A stretch of DNA of 64,000 nucleotides from AP-15 sp963747735 (GTDB lineage: Bacteria > Pseudomonadota > Alphaproteobacteria > ATCC43930 > CGMCC-115725): positions 124,001 through 188,000 of the forward strand of contig CAVVGE010000007.1 of assembly GCA_963747735.1 (NCBI GenBank), in the 5' to 3' direction. Shown here piece after piece: positions 1 to 8,828 of the stretch. The notes below the pieces were generated by a model that worked only from the letters and a program-made list of their open reading frames with translations, did no database searches and was not told the origin of the DNA. The number at the start of each line of letters is the position of its first letter. The first letter of the stretch is position 1. Position numbers and translations under genes: made by a program.

Positions 1-219
1 CGCTACGCCGATTTGAAAAATTATTGCGAAGTGACGCTGACCCTCGACCGCGGCCGGGTTCGTTCATATGCCGCCAATTATTCGGCGCCCGAGTTTCTCT
101 GGCTGCGCCCCGGCTACAATTATTGCGGACAGATCTTCGAGGGGTGCTTGCGCCCGCCACCGGGCGGGCCGACGCCTCAGCCGGCGGCCCGCGCCCGCTC
201 GGCCGATGCGGCGCCGTAA
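1..219 (+). CDS. C-terminal part of an unidentified protein (gene runs off the left edge)
   Basis: An open frame enters at base 1 and ends at a TAA at 217-219, leaving 72 residues. The readable part is rich in aromatic residues (motif LWLRPGYNYCGQI) and ends in a Pro/Ala/Arg-rich tail. I do not recognise the family; the upstream portion is missing. The last 43 bases overlap the 3' end of the convergent RatA-like gene, so the C-terminal tail is read antisense to that gene. It must be a partial gene because there is no start with a ribosome binding site inside the window. Confidence 0.55.
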   Translation, partial: RYADLKNYCEVTLTLDRGRVRSYAANYSAPEFLWLRPGYNYCGQIFEGCLRPPPGGPTPQPAARARSADAAP

Positions 220-638
220 AGAGCGGCGGCGCGCTTTTCAAAGGCGCCGACCATGCGCCGTACCGCCTCGCCGAACAGCATCTCGATGACTTTTTGCATC
301 AGCCGCGACTTGAATTGGAAATCGACAAAGAAATCGATGCGGCAGCCGCCCGTGACCGGGGTGAAGCTCCAGTGGTTGGTCAAATAGCGGAACGGTCCCT
401 CGGCATAGGTCACCTCGATCTGCCGTGGCGGGTCGAGCACGACGCGCGAGGTAAAGCGCTCGCGGAACATCTTGAAGCCGATGACGAGGTCGGCGACGAC
501 GAGGCGAGGCTGCCGCTCGCGGATGCGCGCAGCGATGCACCACGGCAGGAACTCGGGATAGCGCTCGATATCGGCGACGAGCGCGAAAAGCTCTTCCGCC
601 GTGTAAGGCAGCACACGCTGTTCGGCATGGGTCGGCAT
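177..638 (-). CDS. ratA: RatA/Coq10-family START-domain protein (coenzyme Q-binding)
   Basis: A 153-residue SRPBCC/START-fold protein of the Coq10/RatA family. Family members bind the isoprenoid tail of ubiquinone; the E. coli homologue was described as a ribosome association toxin. The diagnostic block YPEFLPWC lies at residues 27-34 and the family motif FTSRV..LDPP follows. The start is ATG at 638, because the extra 19 residues of the longest frame are low-complexity and lie upstream of the point where homology begins. It is the last gene of the minus-strand pdh-lipA series, 10 bp after lipA, an order common in alphaproteobacteria. Its 3' end overlaps the convergent partial gene at the left edge. 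Confidence 0.85.
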   Translation of the reverse strand: MPTHAEQRVLPYTAEELFALVADIERYPEFLPWCIAARIRERQPRLVVADLVIGFKMFRERFTSRVVLDPPRQIEVTYAEGPFRYLTNHWSFTPVTGGCRIDFFVDFQFKSRLMQKVIEMLFGEAVRRMVGAFEKRAAALYGAASAERARAAG

Positions 639-648
639 GACGACAGAT

Positions 649-1590
649 TTAGGCGGCGGCGAGGTGTGCGGCACGTGCGGCGCGCAGCCGCACAAAGTCT
701 TCTCCGGCGTGGAACGAGGAGCGCGTCAACGGCGAGGCCGACACCAGCAAAAACCCCTTTCCCAAAGCCAGGCTGCGATAGGCGTTGAACTCGTCGGGTG
801 TGACAAAGCGGGCGATCGCATGGTGCTTGCGCGTCGGCTGCAGGTATTGCCCGATGGTCAGAAAATCGACTTGCGCCGCGCGCAGATCGTCCATCACCTG
901 CAGCACCTCCGTTTTGTCTTCGCCGAGCCCGACCATGATCCCCGATTTGGTGAACATCGCCGGGTCGAGCCGCTTGACCTGGTCCAACAGCCGCAGCGAG
1001 TGAAAATATCGCGCACCCGGCCTTACCTCGGCGTAAAGACGCGGCACAGTTTCGAGATTGTGGTTGAAGATTTCCGGCCGGGCCGCGACCACGGTTTCGA
1101 GCGCCCCATCCTTCTTGAGGAAATCCGGCGTCAGCACCTCGATCGTCGTCGCCGGCGCGGCGGTGCGGATCGCCGCGATGGTGCGGGCGAAATGCCCGGC
1201 CCCGCCGTCGTCGAGATCGTCGCGATCGACCGAGGTCACGACGACATGCGCCAGTCCCAGCGCCGCCACCGCCTGCGCCACTCTTTCCGGCTCGTGCGGA
1301 TCGACCCGATCGGGCCGACCCGTCGCAACATTGCAAAAGGTGCAGGCGCGGGTGCAGACGCGCCCCAGGATCATCACCGTCGCGTGGCGCTCCTTCCAGC
1401 ACGCGCCGATATTCGGGCAGGCGGCCTCTTCGCACACCGTGTTGAGGTCGAGCCCGCGCATCAGCCGCCGCGTCGCCTGGTATTCGGGCGAGCCCGGCGC
1501 CCTGACCCGCAGCCAAGGCGGCTTCGGCAGGATTGGTCGGTCGGGAAGATGCGCCTTTTCCGGATGACGGAGAGTCGTGCCGTTCGCCAT
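649..1590 (-). CDS. lipA: Lipoyl synthase (radical SAM)
   Basis: LipA, 313 residues. It inserts two sulfurs into octanoyl groups on E2/H-protein domains to form lipoyl cofactors. Both iron-sulfur clusters can be read: the auxiliary cluster C53-x4-C58-x5-C64 (in VCEEAACPNIGAC) and the radical-SAM cluster C79-x3-C83-x2-C86 (CTRACTFC). The C-terminal RSSFHA motif supplies the conserved serine ligand. Position downstream of pdhABC-lpd fits its job, because PdhC and PdhB in this locus both carry lipoyl domains. The length is normal for the family. Confidence 0.97.
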   Translation of the reverse strand: MANGTTLRHPEKAHLPDRPILPKPPWLRVRAPGSPEYQATRRLMRGLDLNTVCEEAACPNIGACWKERHATVMILGRVCTRACTFCNVATGRPDRVDPHEPERVAQAVAALGLAHVVVTSVDRDDLDDGGAGHFARTIAAIRTAAPATTIEVLTPDFLKKDGALETVVAARPEIFNHNLETVPRLYAEVRPGARYFHSLRLLDQVKRLDPAMFTKSGIMVGLGEDKTEVLQVMDDLRAAQVDFLTIGQYLQPTRKHHAIARFVTPDEFNAYRSLALGKGFLLVSASPLTRSSFHAGEDFVRLRAARAAHLAAA

Positions 1591-1634
1591 GTTCGCCCGA
1601 TTGTCCTGCTATGGCTCGACCGAGAGGCTTTAAG

Positions 1635-2350
1635 CTATTCGAGACCGGAGGGAAGGATGGTGGTGTCATCGACCACCGCGACCGCCAATTGCTCTCTGGT
1701 GAGGTTTGTCGCGCCGCGCAGGTCGGCACCCCGCAAGATCGTTCCAGCCAGGACCGCGCCGGACAGGTTGGCGCCTCTTAAATCTGCTCCTGTCAGGTCC
1801 GCGTGGCTCAAATTGGCACACGTCAGATTCGCATGCGATAGATTTGTCCGCCGGATCTTGGCGCCGGACAAGTCCAAAACGAACCCCTGGATTTCAGGCA
1901 TCATCTCATCCTGCTGGGGTTGGCTTCCGACAATGCTTCATTCAAAAACCTCATGATTTCTCGTATATCGACGCTTGGTTCAGCCTTGGTATCGTCACGG
2001 GTCCGCTCGCGGACATAAGCAGCCAGCGTCTCTAAAATCGGCACCCTATAGTCGACGTATTGCGGATCACGGCTGATCCGCTTGAGGGTATAGATCGCCC
2101 CCAATCGCACTTCCAGTTTTTCACTGCCAAGCTGATCAATCGCTCGGTTGAACATCTCGACCACATGATTTCATTGGGCAACCTCAGCCTGCTGCAGCGC
2201 CGCAACAGCCTGTCGATTGGATGCACGACTGCGCCACCATGCGAGAACCACCCCGAGAGCTGCCGCGACAATCAGCCCATAATTTCGGATCAGCTCGCTG
2301 ATCTGGATCAGATCGGCAATCCGATCGGGCGGCGCGACATTCGACGCCAA
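1635..2350 (-). pseudogene. Pentapeptide-repeat protein gene, broken by a nonsense codon and a frameshift
   Basis: Three consecutive pieces make one recognisable protein. From about 2350 (TTG) a frame encodes a membrane segment and a short coiled stretch ending in AEVAQ, then hits an in-frame TGA at 2171-2173. Translation in the same frame continues as NHVVEMFNRAIDQLGSEKL down to 1901, a region typical of membrane-anchored pentapeptide proteins. A second break, an ATGA overlap at 1901-1904, moves to the frame 1904-1635, which carries about ten A(D/N)LxG repeats and the usual C-terminal TxEQL block. Changing TGA to CGA and adding one C in the CCCC run near 1919 would restore one reading frame of about 240 codons. 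It sits between lpd and lipA, where it is not a usual resident. The pieces could still be translated separately. Confidence 0.7.
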
Positions 2351-2361
2351 GCCACCGGCCC

Positions 2362-3762
2362 CTAGATGTGGAGTGCACGGGCATAAGCGGCAAGCACCGA
2401 TTCGTGCATCGTCTCCGAGATGGTCGGGTGCGGGAAGATCGTGCGGATCAGCTCGGCCTCGGTCGTCTCCAGCGTCTTGGCGATGGTAAAGCCCTGGATC
2501 AGCTCGGTCACCTCCGCCCCGACCATATGGGCGCCCAAAAGCTCCCCGGTCTTGGCGTCGAACACGGTTTTGACCATGCCCTCGGGCTCGCCGAGCGCGA
2601 TCGCCTTGCCGTTCCCGATAAACGGGAAATGCCCGACTTTGACCTCGTAGCCGGCGTCTTTGGCGGCCTGCTCGGTCAGACCGACGCTGGCGACCTGCGG
2701 CCGGCAATAGGTGCAGGCCGGGATGTTTCTGGTGTCGAGCGGGTGCACGTCGTTGACCCCGGCGATGTGCTCGACACAGACCACCCCCTCATGGCTCGCC
2801 TTGTGCGCGAGCCAGGGCGGGCCGACCAGATCGCCGATCGCATAAACGCCGGGCTCGCCGGTGCGCAGCCACTCGTCGACGACGACATGCGTCTTCTCGA
2901 CCGCGACCCCGGTGTTGTCGAGGCCGATCCCCTCGACATTGCCGACGATCCCCACCGCCAGAATCACCCGCTCGACCGCGATCTCCGATCTTCCACCCTC
3001 GCCTTCGATCTCCGCCGTCATCCCGTCGCCGTTGCGCCGCAGCCCCTTGACCGTCGCTCCGGTGTGAATCTTGATCCCCTGCTTTTCAAAAGCTTTGCGG
3101 GCAAAAGCCGAGATTTCTTCGTCCTCGACCGGCAGTATCCGGCTGAGCACCTCCACCACTGTAACATCGGCCCCCATGTCATGGTAAAAGCTCGCAAATT
3201 CGATGCCTATGGCGCCTGATCCGACAACCAGCAGCGATCTCGGGATCGTGTCCGGGATCATCGCTTCCTTGTAGGTCCAGACCCGCTCGCCATCGGGCTC
3301 GAGCCCCGGCAGGGCGCGCGCCCGCGCACCTGTCGCCAAGACGATGTGCGGCGCCGTCAGGTCGGCAACCCTTTTGTCGTCCTTCTCGACCGCGAGCCTG
3401 CCCTTGCCGGCGAGCCGACCCTGACCGTCGAACACAGCGACCTTGTTCTTTTTCAGCAGATAACCGACCCCGTTCGACAGCTGCCTGGCGACGGCACGCG
3501 AGCGGGCCACGACCTTCTTTGCGTCGAAGCCGACCTCCTTAGCCGAAAATCCATAATCGCCAAGGTGGTGCAGGATGTGGTTGATCTCGGATGTGCGCAG
3601 CAACGCCTTCGTGGGAATGCAGCCCCAGTTGAGGCAGATGCCGCCCAGATGCTCGCGCTCGACGAGGCCCACCTTCATCCCGAGCTGCGCCGCGCGGATC
3701 GCCGCGACATACCCCCCCGGCCCGCCGCCCAGCACGATCAGGTCGAACGAGTTGTCGGCCAT
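2362..3762 (-). CDS. lpdA: Dihydrolipoyl dehydrogenase (E3)
   Basis: 466 residues. This FAD flavoprotein reoxidises dihydrolipoamide in the pyruvate dehydrogenase complex and reduces NAD. The N-terminal FAD site GGGPGGY lies at residues 12-18 and the redox-active disulfide at C43/C48 in GGICLNWGCIPTK. A second GxGxxG (VVGSGAIGIEFAS) binds NAD, and the C-terminal HPTISE motif gives the catalytic His-Glu pair. The start overlaps the pdhC stop by one base (TGATG), so the genes are translationally coupled. It is the last subunit gene of the complex in this operon. Confidence 0.97.
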   Translation of the reverse strand: MADNSFDLIVLGGGPGGYVAAIRAAQLGMKVGLVEREHLGGICLNWGCIPTKALLRTSEINHILHHLGDYGFSAKEVGFDAKKVVARSRAVARQLSNGVGYLLKKNKVAVFDGQGRLAGKGRLAVEKDDKRVADLTAPHIVLATGARARALPGLEPDGERVWTYKEAMIPDTIPRSLLVVGSGAIGIEFASFYHDMGADVTVVEVLSRILPVEDEEISAFARKAFEKQGIKIHTGATVKGLRRNGDGMTAEIEGEGGRSEIAVERVILAVGIVGNVEGIGLDNTGVAVEKTHVVVDEWLRTGEPGVYAIGDLVGPPWLAHKASHEGVVCVEHIAGVNDVHPLDTRNIPACTYCRPQVASVGLTEQAAKDAGYEVKVGHFPFIGNGKAIALGEPEGMVKTVFDAKTGELLGAHMVGAEVTELIQGFTIAKTLETTEAELIRTIFPHPTISETMHESVLAAYARALHI

Positions 3763-5087
3763 CAGAGCAGCATCGTCAGCGGGTCTTCGACCAACCCCTT
3801 GAACGCGGCGAGGAATTGCGCGCCGACCGCACCATCGACGGCACGGTGGTCGCAGGAGAGGGTGCAGCTCATCACCGTCGCTACCGTGAGAGCGCCGTTC
3901 TTGACGACCGGGCGCTGCTCGCCGGCGCCGATCGCGAGGATGCCGCCATGCGGCGGGTTGATCACGGCGGCAAACTCGCGCACGCCGTACATGCCGAGGT
4001 TCGAGATCGAGAAGGTGCCGCCTTGGAACTCATCGAGCTTCAATTTGCCGGCGCGGGCGCGGGCGGCGAGGTCCTTGGTCTCGGCGGCGATCGTCGCCAA
4101 CCCTTTGCGGTCGGCCGCTTTGACGATCGGCGTGATCAACCCGTCGTCGAGCGCCACCGCGACAGCGATATCGACCGTATCCCAAAGGAGGATCGCCTCG
4201 TCGCTCCACGACGCGTTGGCCGCCGGCACCTTGCGCAGCGCAAGCGCCGCCGCGCGGATCACAAAATCGTTCAAAGAAATGCGGTAGCCGTCTGACTTTG
4301 CGTTCAACTCGCTGCGGATCTTCAGCAGCGCATCGATTTCGCAATCGATCGTCAGATAGAAATGCGGGACGGTCTGCTTGGCTTCGGTGAGCCGGCGGGC
4401 GATGACCCGGCGCATCGCGCTGAGCGGCCGCTCGGTGTAGGGGGCGTTGCCGGCAAGCGCCGCCACCCGCTCCTTGGTCAGCGCGGGTGCGGCAATTGCG
4501 GCCTGCGGCGCCGCCCGCGGTGTTTCGGCCCGTGTCGCGCGAACGCTGGCGAGGGCCCCTTCTATATCGGCCTTGACGATGCGGCCCTGCGGTCCCGAGC
4601 CCTTGATCGCGGCGAGGTCGAGCCCCGCCTGCTGCGCCATCCGCCGCGCCAAAGGGCTCGCGAACACCCGCCCGTCGCCGTTTCTCGCCGGGGTTGGCCC
4701 CGCGGTTGGTCCCGGGGTTGGCTCCAGGGCTGGTGCAGCAGCGGCCGGAGCCTCGGGCGCGACCGGCGGCGCTTCGGCCGGTGCCGGCGTCTTTGGCGGC
4801 GCGGCGGCGGGCTCGGCCAAATTTTCCAGCGCCGAAGCGTCCTCGTCCTCGCCGAGCAGCACCGCGATCGGCTGGTTGACCTTGATCCCTTGGGCGCCTT
4901 CGGGGACCAGCAGCCTGCCGATCTTGCCGTCGTCGATGGCCTCGACCTCCATCGTCGCCTTGTCGGTCTCGATCTCGGCGACGACATCGCCCGAATGGAC
5001 TTCGTCCCCCTCCTTTTTCAGCCATTTGGCGAGGTTGCCTTCGGTCATCGTCGGCGACAGCGCCGGCATCAGGATCTCGATCGGCAT
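3762..5087 (-). CDS. pdhC: Pyruvate dehydrogenase complex dihydrolipoamide acetyltransferase (E2)
   Basis: 441 residues. E2 forms the core and transfers acetyl groups from lipoamide to CoA. The order is one lipoyl domain (residues 1-75, lipoyl-lysine K43 in ETDKATMEVEA), an Ala/Pro-rich linker (about 85-135), a peripheral-subunit-binding domain (about 139-178, FASPLARRMA) and a catalytic domain with active-site His414 in SCDHRAVDG near the C terminus. A single lipoyl domain is usual in alphaproteobacteria. It lies 30 bp after pdhB and overlaps lpd by one base. Confidence 0.96.
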   Translation of the reverse strand: MPIEILMPALSPTMTEGNLAKWLKKEGDEVHSGDVVAEIETDKATMEVEAIDDGKIGRLLVPEGAQGIKVNQPIAVLLGEDEDASALENLAEPAAAPPKTPAPAEAPPVAPEAPAAAAPALEPTPGPTAGPTPARNGDGRVFASPLARRMAQQAGLDLAAIKGSGPQGRIVKADIEGALASVRATRAETPRAAPQAAIAAPALTKERVAALAGNAPYTERPLSAMRRVIARRLTEAKQTVPHFYLTIDCEIDALLKIRSELNAKSDGYRISLNDFVIRAAALALRKVPAANASWSDEAILLWDTVDIAVAVALDDGLITPIVKAADRKGLATIAAETKDLAARARAGKLKLDEFQGGTFSISNLGMYGVREFAAVINPPHGGILAIGAGEQRPVVKNGALTVATVMSCTLSCDHRAVDGAVGAQFLAAFKGLVEDPLTMLL

Positions 5088-5117
5088 GAATTTTCAGCCC
5101 TTTGGGCAGTCAGGCCG

Positions 5118-6473
5118 CTATCGATAGGCGACGTCGCGCGCCGCAGCGACGATGTCTTCGACCTGCGGCACGGCGAGGCGTTCGAGGTTGGCGGCGTAGG
5201 GTAGCGGCACGTCCTTGCCGGCGACCCGCTTTACCGGCGCGTCGAGCCAGTCGAAGCATTCTTCCATGACCCGCGCCGCGATCTCGGCACCGATGCCGGC
5301 AAACGGCCAGCCTTCCTCGACCGCGACGATCCGGTTGGTCTTTTTGACCGAGGCGGCGACAGTTTCGATGTCGAACGGCCGCAGGCTGCGCAGATCGACG
5401 ATTTCAGCCTCGATCCCGATTTTTGCCAACTCTTCAGCGGCTTGCAGCGCGAGCTTCACCATGCGCGAGAAGGCGGTGATCGTGACGTGCCGGCCGGCGC
5501 GGGCAATCCGCGCCTGGCCGATCGGCACCAGGAATTCCGGGTCGTCGGGCACGGCAAAGCTCTCGCCATAGACGAGCTCGTGCTCGAGAAAGACGACCGG
5601 GTTCGGGTCGCGGATTGCGGATTTCAACAGGCCCTTATGGTCGGCCCCGGTGTAGGGGGCGACGACCTTGAGCCCGGGGCAATGCGCATACCAGCTCGCA
5701 TAGCATTGCGAATGCTGGGCCGCGACGCGCGCGGCGACGCCGTTCGGCCCGCGAAACACGATCGGGCAGCCCATCTGGCCACCCGACATATAGCGCGTCT
5801 TTCCTGCCGAATTGATAATCTGGTCAATCGCCTGCATGGCGAAATTGAAGGTCATGAACTCGACGATGGGCCTGAGCCCGGCAAAGCCGGCGCCGACCCC
5901 GAGCCCGGCAAAGCCTTGCTCGGTGATCGGCGTGTCGATGACCCGCCGCGCGCCGAACTCCTGCAACAGCCCCTGGCTCACCTTGTAGGCGCCCTGATAT
6001 TCGGCGACCTCCTCGCCGAGCAGAAACACCGTCTCGTCGCGCCGCATCTCCTCGGCGATCGCGTCGCGCAGCGCCTCGCGCACGGTGATCGTCCGGGTCT
6101 GGCCGGCGTATTCGGGCTCCGCCGCCGGTTGCGGCGCTGTGGCGGGCGGCACGGGCGGTGCGACGGGTGCCGGCTGCGGCGGCCGGGCGCGCGGCGGCGC
6201 AGGCTTTGCCGCGACCTTCGCCACCTTCTCGCCATTGGCCGCGATCACCGCGATCGGGGTGTTGACCGCGACATGCTCGGTGCCTTCGGGAATGACGATC
6301 CGGGCCAGCACGCCCTCATCCACCGCCTCGACCTCCATCGTCGCCTTGTCGGTCTCGATCTCGGCGAGCACGTCGCCGGCGCTGACCGGCTCGCCCTCGG
6401 TCTTGAGCCAGCGCGCGATCTTGCCCTCGGTCATCGTCGGCGACAGCGCCGGCATCAGCACGTCGGTAGCCAT
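5118..6473 (-). CDS. pdhB: Pyruvate dehydrogenase E1 beta subunit with N-terminal lipoyl domain
   Basis: 451 residues. Residues 1-75 form a complete lipoyl domain (K43 in ETDKATMEVEA), joined by a Pro/Ala linker to a transketolase-like E1 beta domain that starts near residue 125 (TITVREALRDAIAEEM). The ordinary E1 beta core is about 325 residues, so the extra length is the lipoyl domain. This arrangement is known from alphaproteobacterial PDH complexes. It lies 18 bp after pdhA and 30 bp before pdhC, which supports one transcript. Confidence 0.96.
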   Translation of the reverse strand: MATDVLMPALSPTMTEGKIARWLKTEGEPVSAGDVLAEIETDKATMEVEAVDEGVLARIVIPEGTEHVAVNTPIAVIAANGEKVAKVAAKPAPPRARPPQPAPVAPPVPPATAPQPAAEPEYAGQTRTITVREALRDAIAEEMRRDETVFLLGEEVAEYQGAYKVSQGLLQEFGARRVIDTPITEQGFAGLGVGAGFAGLRPIVEFMTFNFAMQAIDQIINSAGKTRYMSGGQMGCPIVFRGPNGVAARVAAQHSQCYASWYAHCPGLKVVAPYTGADHKGLLKSAIRDPNPVVFLEHELVYGESFAVPDDPEFLVPIGQARIARAGRHVTITAFSRMVKLALQAAEELAKIGIEAEIVDLRSLRPFDIETVAASVKKTNRIVAVEEGWPFAGIGAEIAARVMEECFDWLDAPVKRVAGKDVPLPYAANLERLAVPQVEDIVAAARDVAYR

Positions 6474-6491
6474 GGCTCTGCAAATATCCGT

Positions 6492-7490
6492 TCAGGCCTC
6501 GGCCAGCACATCGGTCCATAATTCGGCCGGGTCGGGCTCGGGGCTGTCCTGGGCGAATTGCGCGGCTTCGGCAACGAGCGCGCGAATTTCGCCGTCGATC
6601 GTCTTCAAGGTGGCCTCGGCGGTGCCGCCTTCGAGGAGGCGGCGGCGCGCCTGATCGATCGGGTCGTGCTCAGTTCGCATCTTGTTGACCTCGTCGCGCG
6701 TGCGGTATTTGGCCGGGTCGGACATCGAATGGCCACGATAGCGATAGGTCAGCATCTCCAACAGGATCGGCCCATGGCCGGAGCGCGCATGCTCGACCGC
6801 GGCGGTCCCGGCCTCGTGCACCGCCAACACGTTCATGCCGTCCACCTGCTCGCCGGGGATGCCATAGGCGACGCCGCGGTGAAACAGGTCGGTCCGCGCC
6901 GTGGCGCGGTCGATCGAGGTGCCCATGCCGTAGCGGTTGTTTTCGATCACATAGACGACCGGCAATTTCCACAGCGCTGCCATGTTCAGGCTTTCGGCGA
7001 CCTGCCCCTGGTTGATCGCGCCGTCGCCCAGATAGGTCAGCGAGATCATCCCGTCGTCCTTATAGCGATGGGCAAAGCCGAGCCCGGTGCCGATCGGCAC
7101 CTGCGCGCCGACGATGCCGTGGCCGCCAAAAAAATTCTGCGCGCGGCTGAACATGTGCATCGAGCCGCCCTTGCCGTGCGAGTAGCCGCTGTGCCGCCCG
7201 GTCAATTCGGCCATGACCCCTTTGGGGTCCATGCCACAGGCCAGCATGTGGCCGTGGTCGCGGTAGGAGGTGACGACGGTGTCGCCGGGCTTCAGCGCCG
7301 CCTGCATGCCGACGACCACCGCTTCCTGGCCGATATAGAGATGGCAAAAGCCGCCGATCAGCCCCATCCCGTACATCTGCCCGGCGCGCTCCTCAAACCG
7401 TCGGATCAACAGCATGTCTCGGTAATATTTGAGCAATTCCTGCGGCGGGACTTGGCTCTCCGCGAATTTGACCTCGCCCTCGACTGCCAT
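6492..7490 (-). CDS. pdhA: Pyruvate dehydrogenase E1 alpha subunit
   Basis: 332 residues. This subunit binds thiamine diphosphate and decarboxylates pyruvate. The TDP motif begins GDGAINQGQ and ends ENNRYGMG; the loop RYRGHSMSDPAKYR matches the conserved E1 alpha phosphorylation-loop region. A GGAGGGAA ribosome binding site precedes the ATG at 7490. It is the first pdh gene of the series, about 135 bp downstream of ftsB, a gap large enough to hold its own promoter. Confidence 0.96.
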   Translation of the reverse strand: MAVEGEVKFAESQVPPQELLKYYRDMLLIRRFEERAGQMYGMGLIGGFCHLYIGQEAVVVGMQAALKPGDTVVTSYRDHGHMLACGMDPKGVMAELTGRHSGYSHGKGGSMHMFSRAQNFFGGHGIVGAQVPIGTGLGFAHRYKDDGMISLTYLGDGAINQGQVAESLNMAALWKLPVVYVIENNRYGMGTSIDRATARTDLFHRGVAYGIPGEQVDGMNVLAVHEAGTAAVEHARSGHGPILLEMLTYRYRGHSMSDPAKYRTRDEVNKMRTEHDPIDQARRRLLEGGTAEATLKTIDGEIRALVAEAAQFAQDSPEPDPAELWTDVLAEA

Positions 7491-7624
7491 GCCGTTCCCT
7501 CCGCCCGCCCCGCCAACGCCACTTGCGAGACTTGCCCAAGCATGGTGGCAAACCCCCTCCTTTGCAACCTTGGCCGGTTCACATCACTGCGCGGAGGCCG
7601 GGAATCGATGGGCCGGCTGCCCGG

Positions 7625-7945
7625 TCACTTCGGGGCCGGCTCCATAATCACGATTTCGTCGGGGGCGGCGAGGTTGAGCGCGGCGCGCACCCGTTCGTCG
7701 AGCAGATCGGGGTCGAGATGGTCGGGCGTCATGTCGACGACCTTGGACCGCAGCGCAGCGCTCTGGGCGCGCAAATCGGCGAGCTGGTCGTTCTGGGCGT
7801 GAATTTCGCGGGTGAGCCGCACCCAGGCGAGCAGCCCGCGGTCGCCCTCGACGAGGTGATAGGCAAAATAGCCAGTCAACGCGATCCCCAATGCGGGACC
7901 GACCATGCCCCGCGCCCGCCGCCGCATGTCGCGCGCCGCGATCAT
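7625..7945 (-). CDS. ftsB: Septum formation initiator protein, FtsB/DivIC family
   Basis: 106 residues. A short cytoplasmic N terminus rich in Arg is followed by one transmembrane helix (about residues 14-31) and a heptad-like coiled coil (about 40-72, REIHAQNDQLADLRAQ), the usual FtsB layout. FtsB links FtsL and FtsQ in the division complex. Neighbours kdsA and pdhA match the alphaproteobacterial order, except that eno is absent between kdsA and this gene. An alternative start is the Met at residue 7. Confidence 0.85.
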   Translation of the reverse strand: MIAARDMRRRARGMVGPALGIALTGYFAYHLVEGDRGLLAWVRLTREIHAQNDQLADLRAQSAALRSKVVDMTPDHLDPDLLDERVRAALNLAAPDEIVIMEPAPK

Positions 7946-7957
7946 GCCGAGAATGGA

Positions 7958-8818
7958 TCACCCGCGAGCGTCGCCGTCAACCTCGGATTGCAGGTTTCGC
8001 TTTGCCAGCCGGTCGAAGGCGATCAGGGTTTCGAGCAAGGCCGGCAGGGATTTGAGCGGCAGCATGGTTTGCCCTTCGCAGGGCGCGCAGTCGGGGTCTT
8101 GATGGGTTTCGAGAAATATCGCGGCGACGCCGACCGCAGCCGCAGCGCGCGCCAGCACCGGACCGAACTCGCGCTCGCCGCCCGAACGGTCGCCGAGCCC
8201 GCCCGGCTGCGCCACCGCATGGGTCGCGTCGAACACGACCGGATAGCCGGTCTCTGCCATGATCGGCAACGAGCGCATATCGACGACCAGCGTATTGTAG
8301 CCAAAGCTCGCCCCACGCTCGCATAGAAGGATACGCTCGTTGCCGGTCGAGGCGACCTTGCCGGCCGCGTTTTTCATATCGTGCGGCGCAACGAATTGCC
8401 CCTTCTTGATGTTGACCGGCTTCCCGGTCCTACCCGCGGCGAGCAAGAGATCGGTCTGGCGGCACAGAAAGGCCGGTGTCTGCAAAACATCGACGACTTC
8501 GGCGACCGGCGCGCATTGCTCGGGCATATGGACGTCGGTCAATACCGGCAGCCCCGTCCTCTCGCGAATCTCGGCGAGGATCGGCAATCCCGCAGCCATG
8601 CCGATGCCGCGCGCGCCGGCGATCGAGGTCCGATTCGCCTTGTCGAACGAGGTCTTGTAGATCAATGCGATGCCGAGCTTTTGTGCGATCTCGGCAAGGG
8701 CCCCGCTCATTTCGAGCGCATGCGCCCGGCTTTCGAGCGTGTTCGGCCCGACAATAAACACCATCGGCAGATCGTTGCCGATCGTGATATCGCCGACGCT
8801 CACATGACGCGAGGGCAT
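7958..8818 (-). CDS. kdsA: 3-deoxy-8-phosphooctulonate (KDO-8-P) synthase
   Basis: 286 residues from ATG 8818; the longer frame starts at a TTG six bases upstream. It condenses phosphoenolpyruvate with arabinose 5-phosphate for KDO, the inner-core sugar of lipopolysaccharide. The PEP-site blocks KTSFDKANRTS and the motif GPNTLES are present. Asn26 stands where metal-dependent enzymes have Cys, so this should be the metal-independent type as in E. coli. It lies 10 bp after pyrG. Confidence 0.94.
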   Translation of the reverse strand: MPSRHVSVGDITIGNDLPMVFIVGPNTLESRAHALEMSGALAEIAQKLGIALIYKTSFDKANRTSIAGARGIGMAAGLPILAEIRERTGLPVLTDVHMPEQCAPVAEVVDVLQTPAFLCRQTDLLLAAGRTGKPVNIKKGQFVAPHDMKNAAGKVASTGNERILLCERGASFGYNTLVVDMRSLPIMAETGYPVVFDATHAVAQPGGLGDRSGGEREFGPVLARAAAAVGVAAIFLETHQDPDCAPCEGQTMLPLKSLPALLETLIAFDRLAKRNLQSEVDGDARG

Positions 8819-8828
8819 CGGCAAAGCC

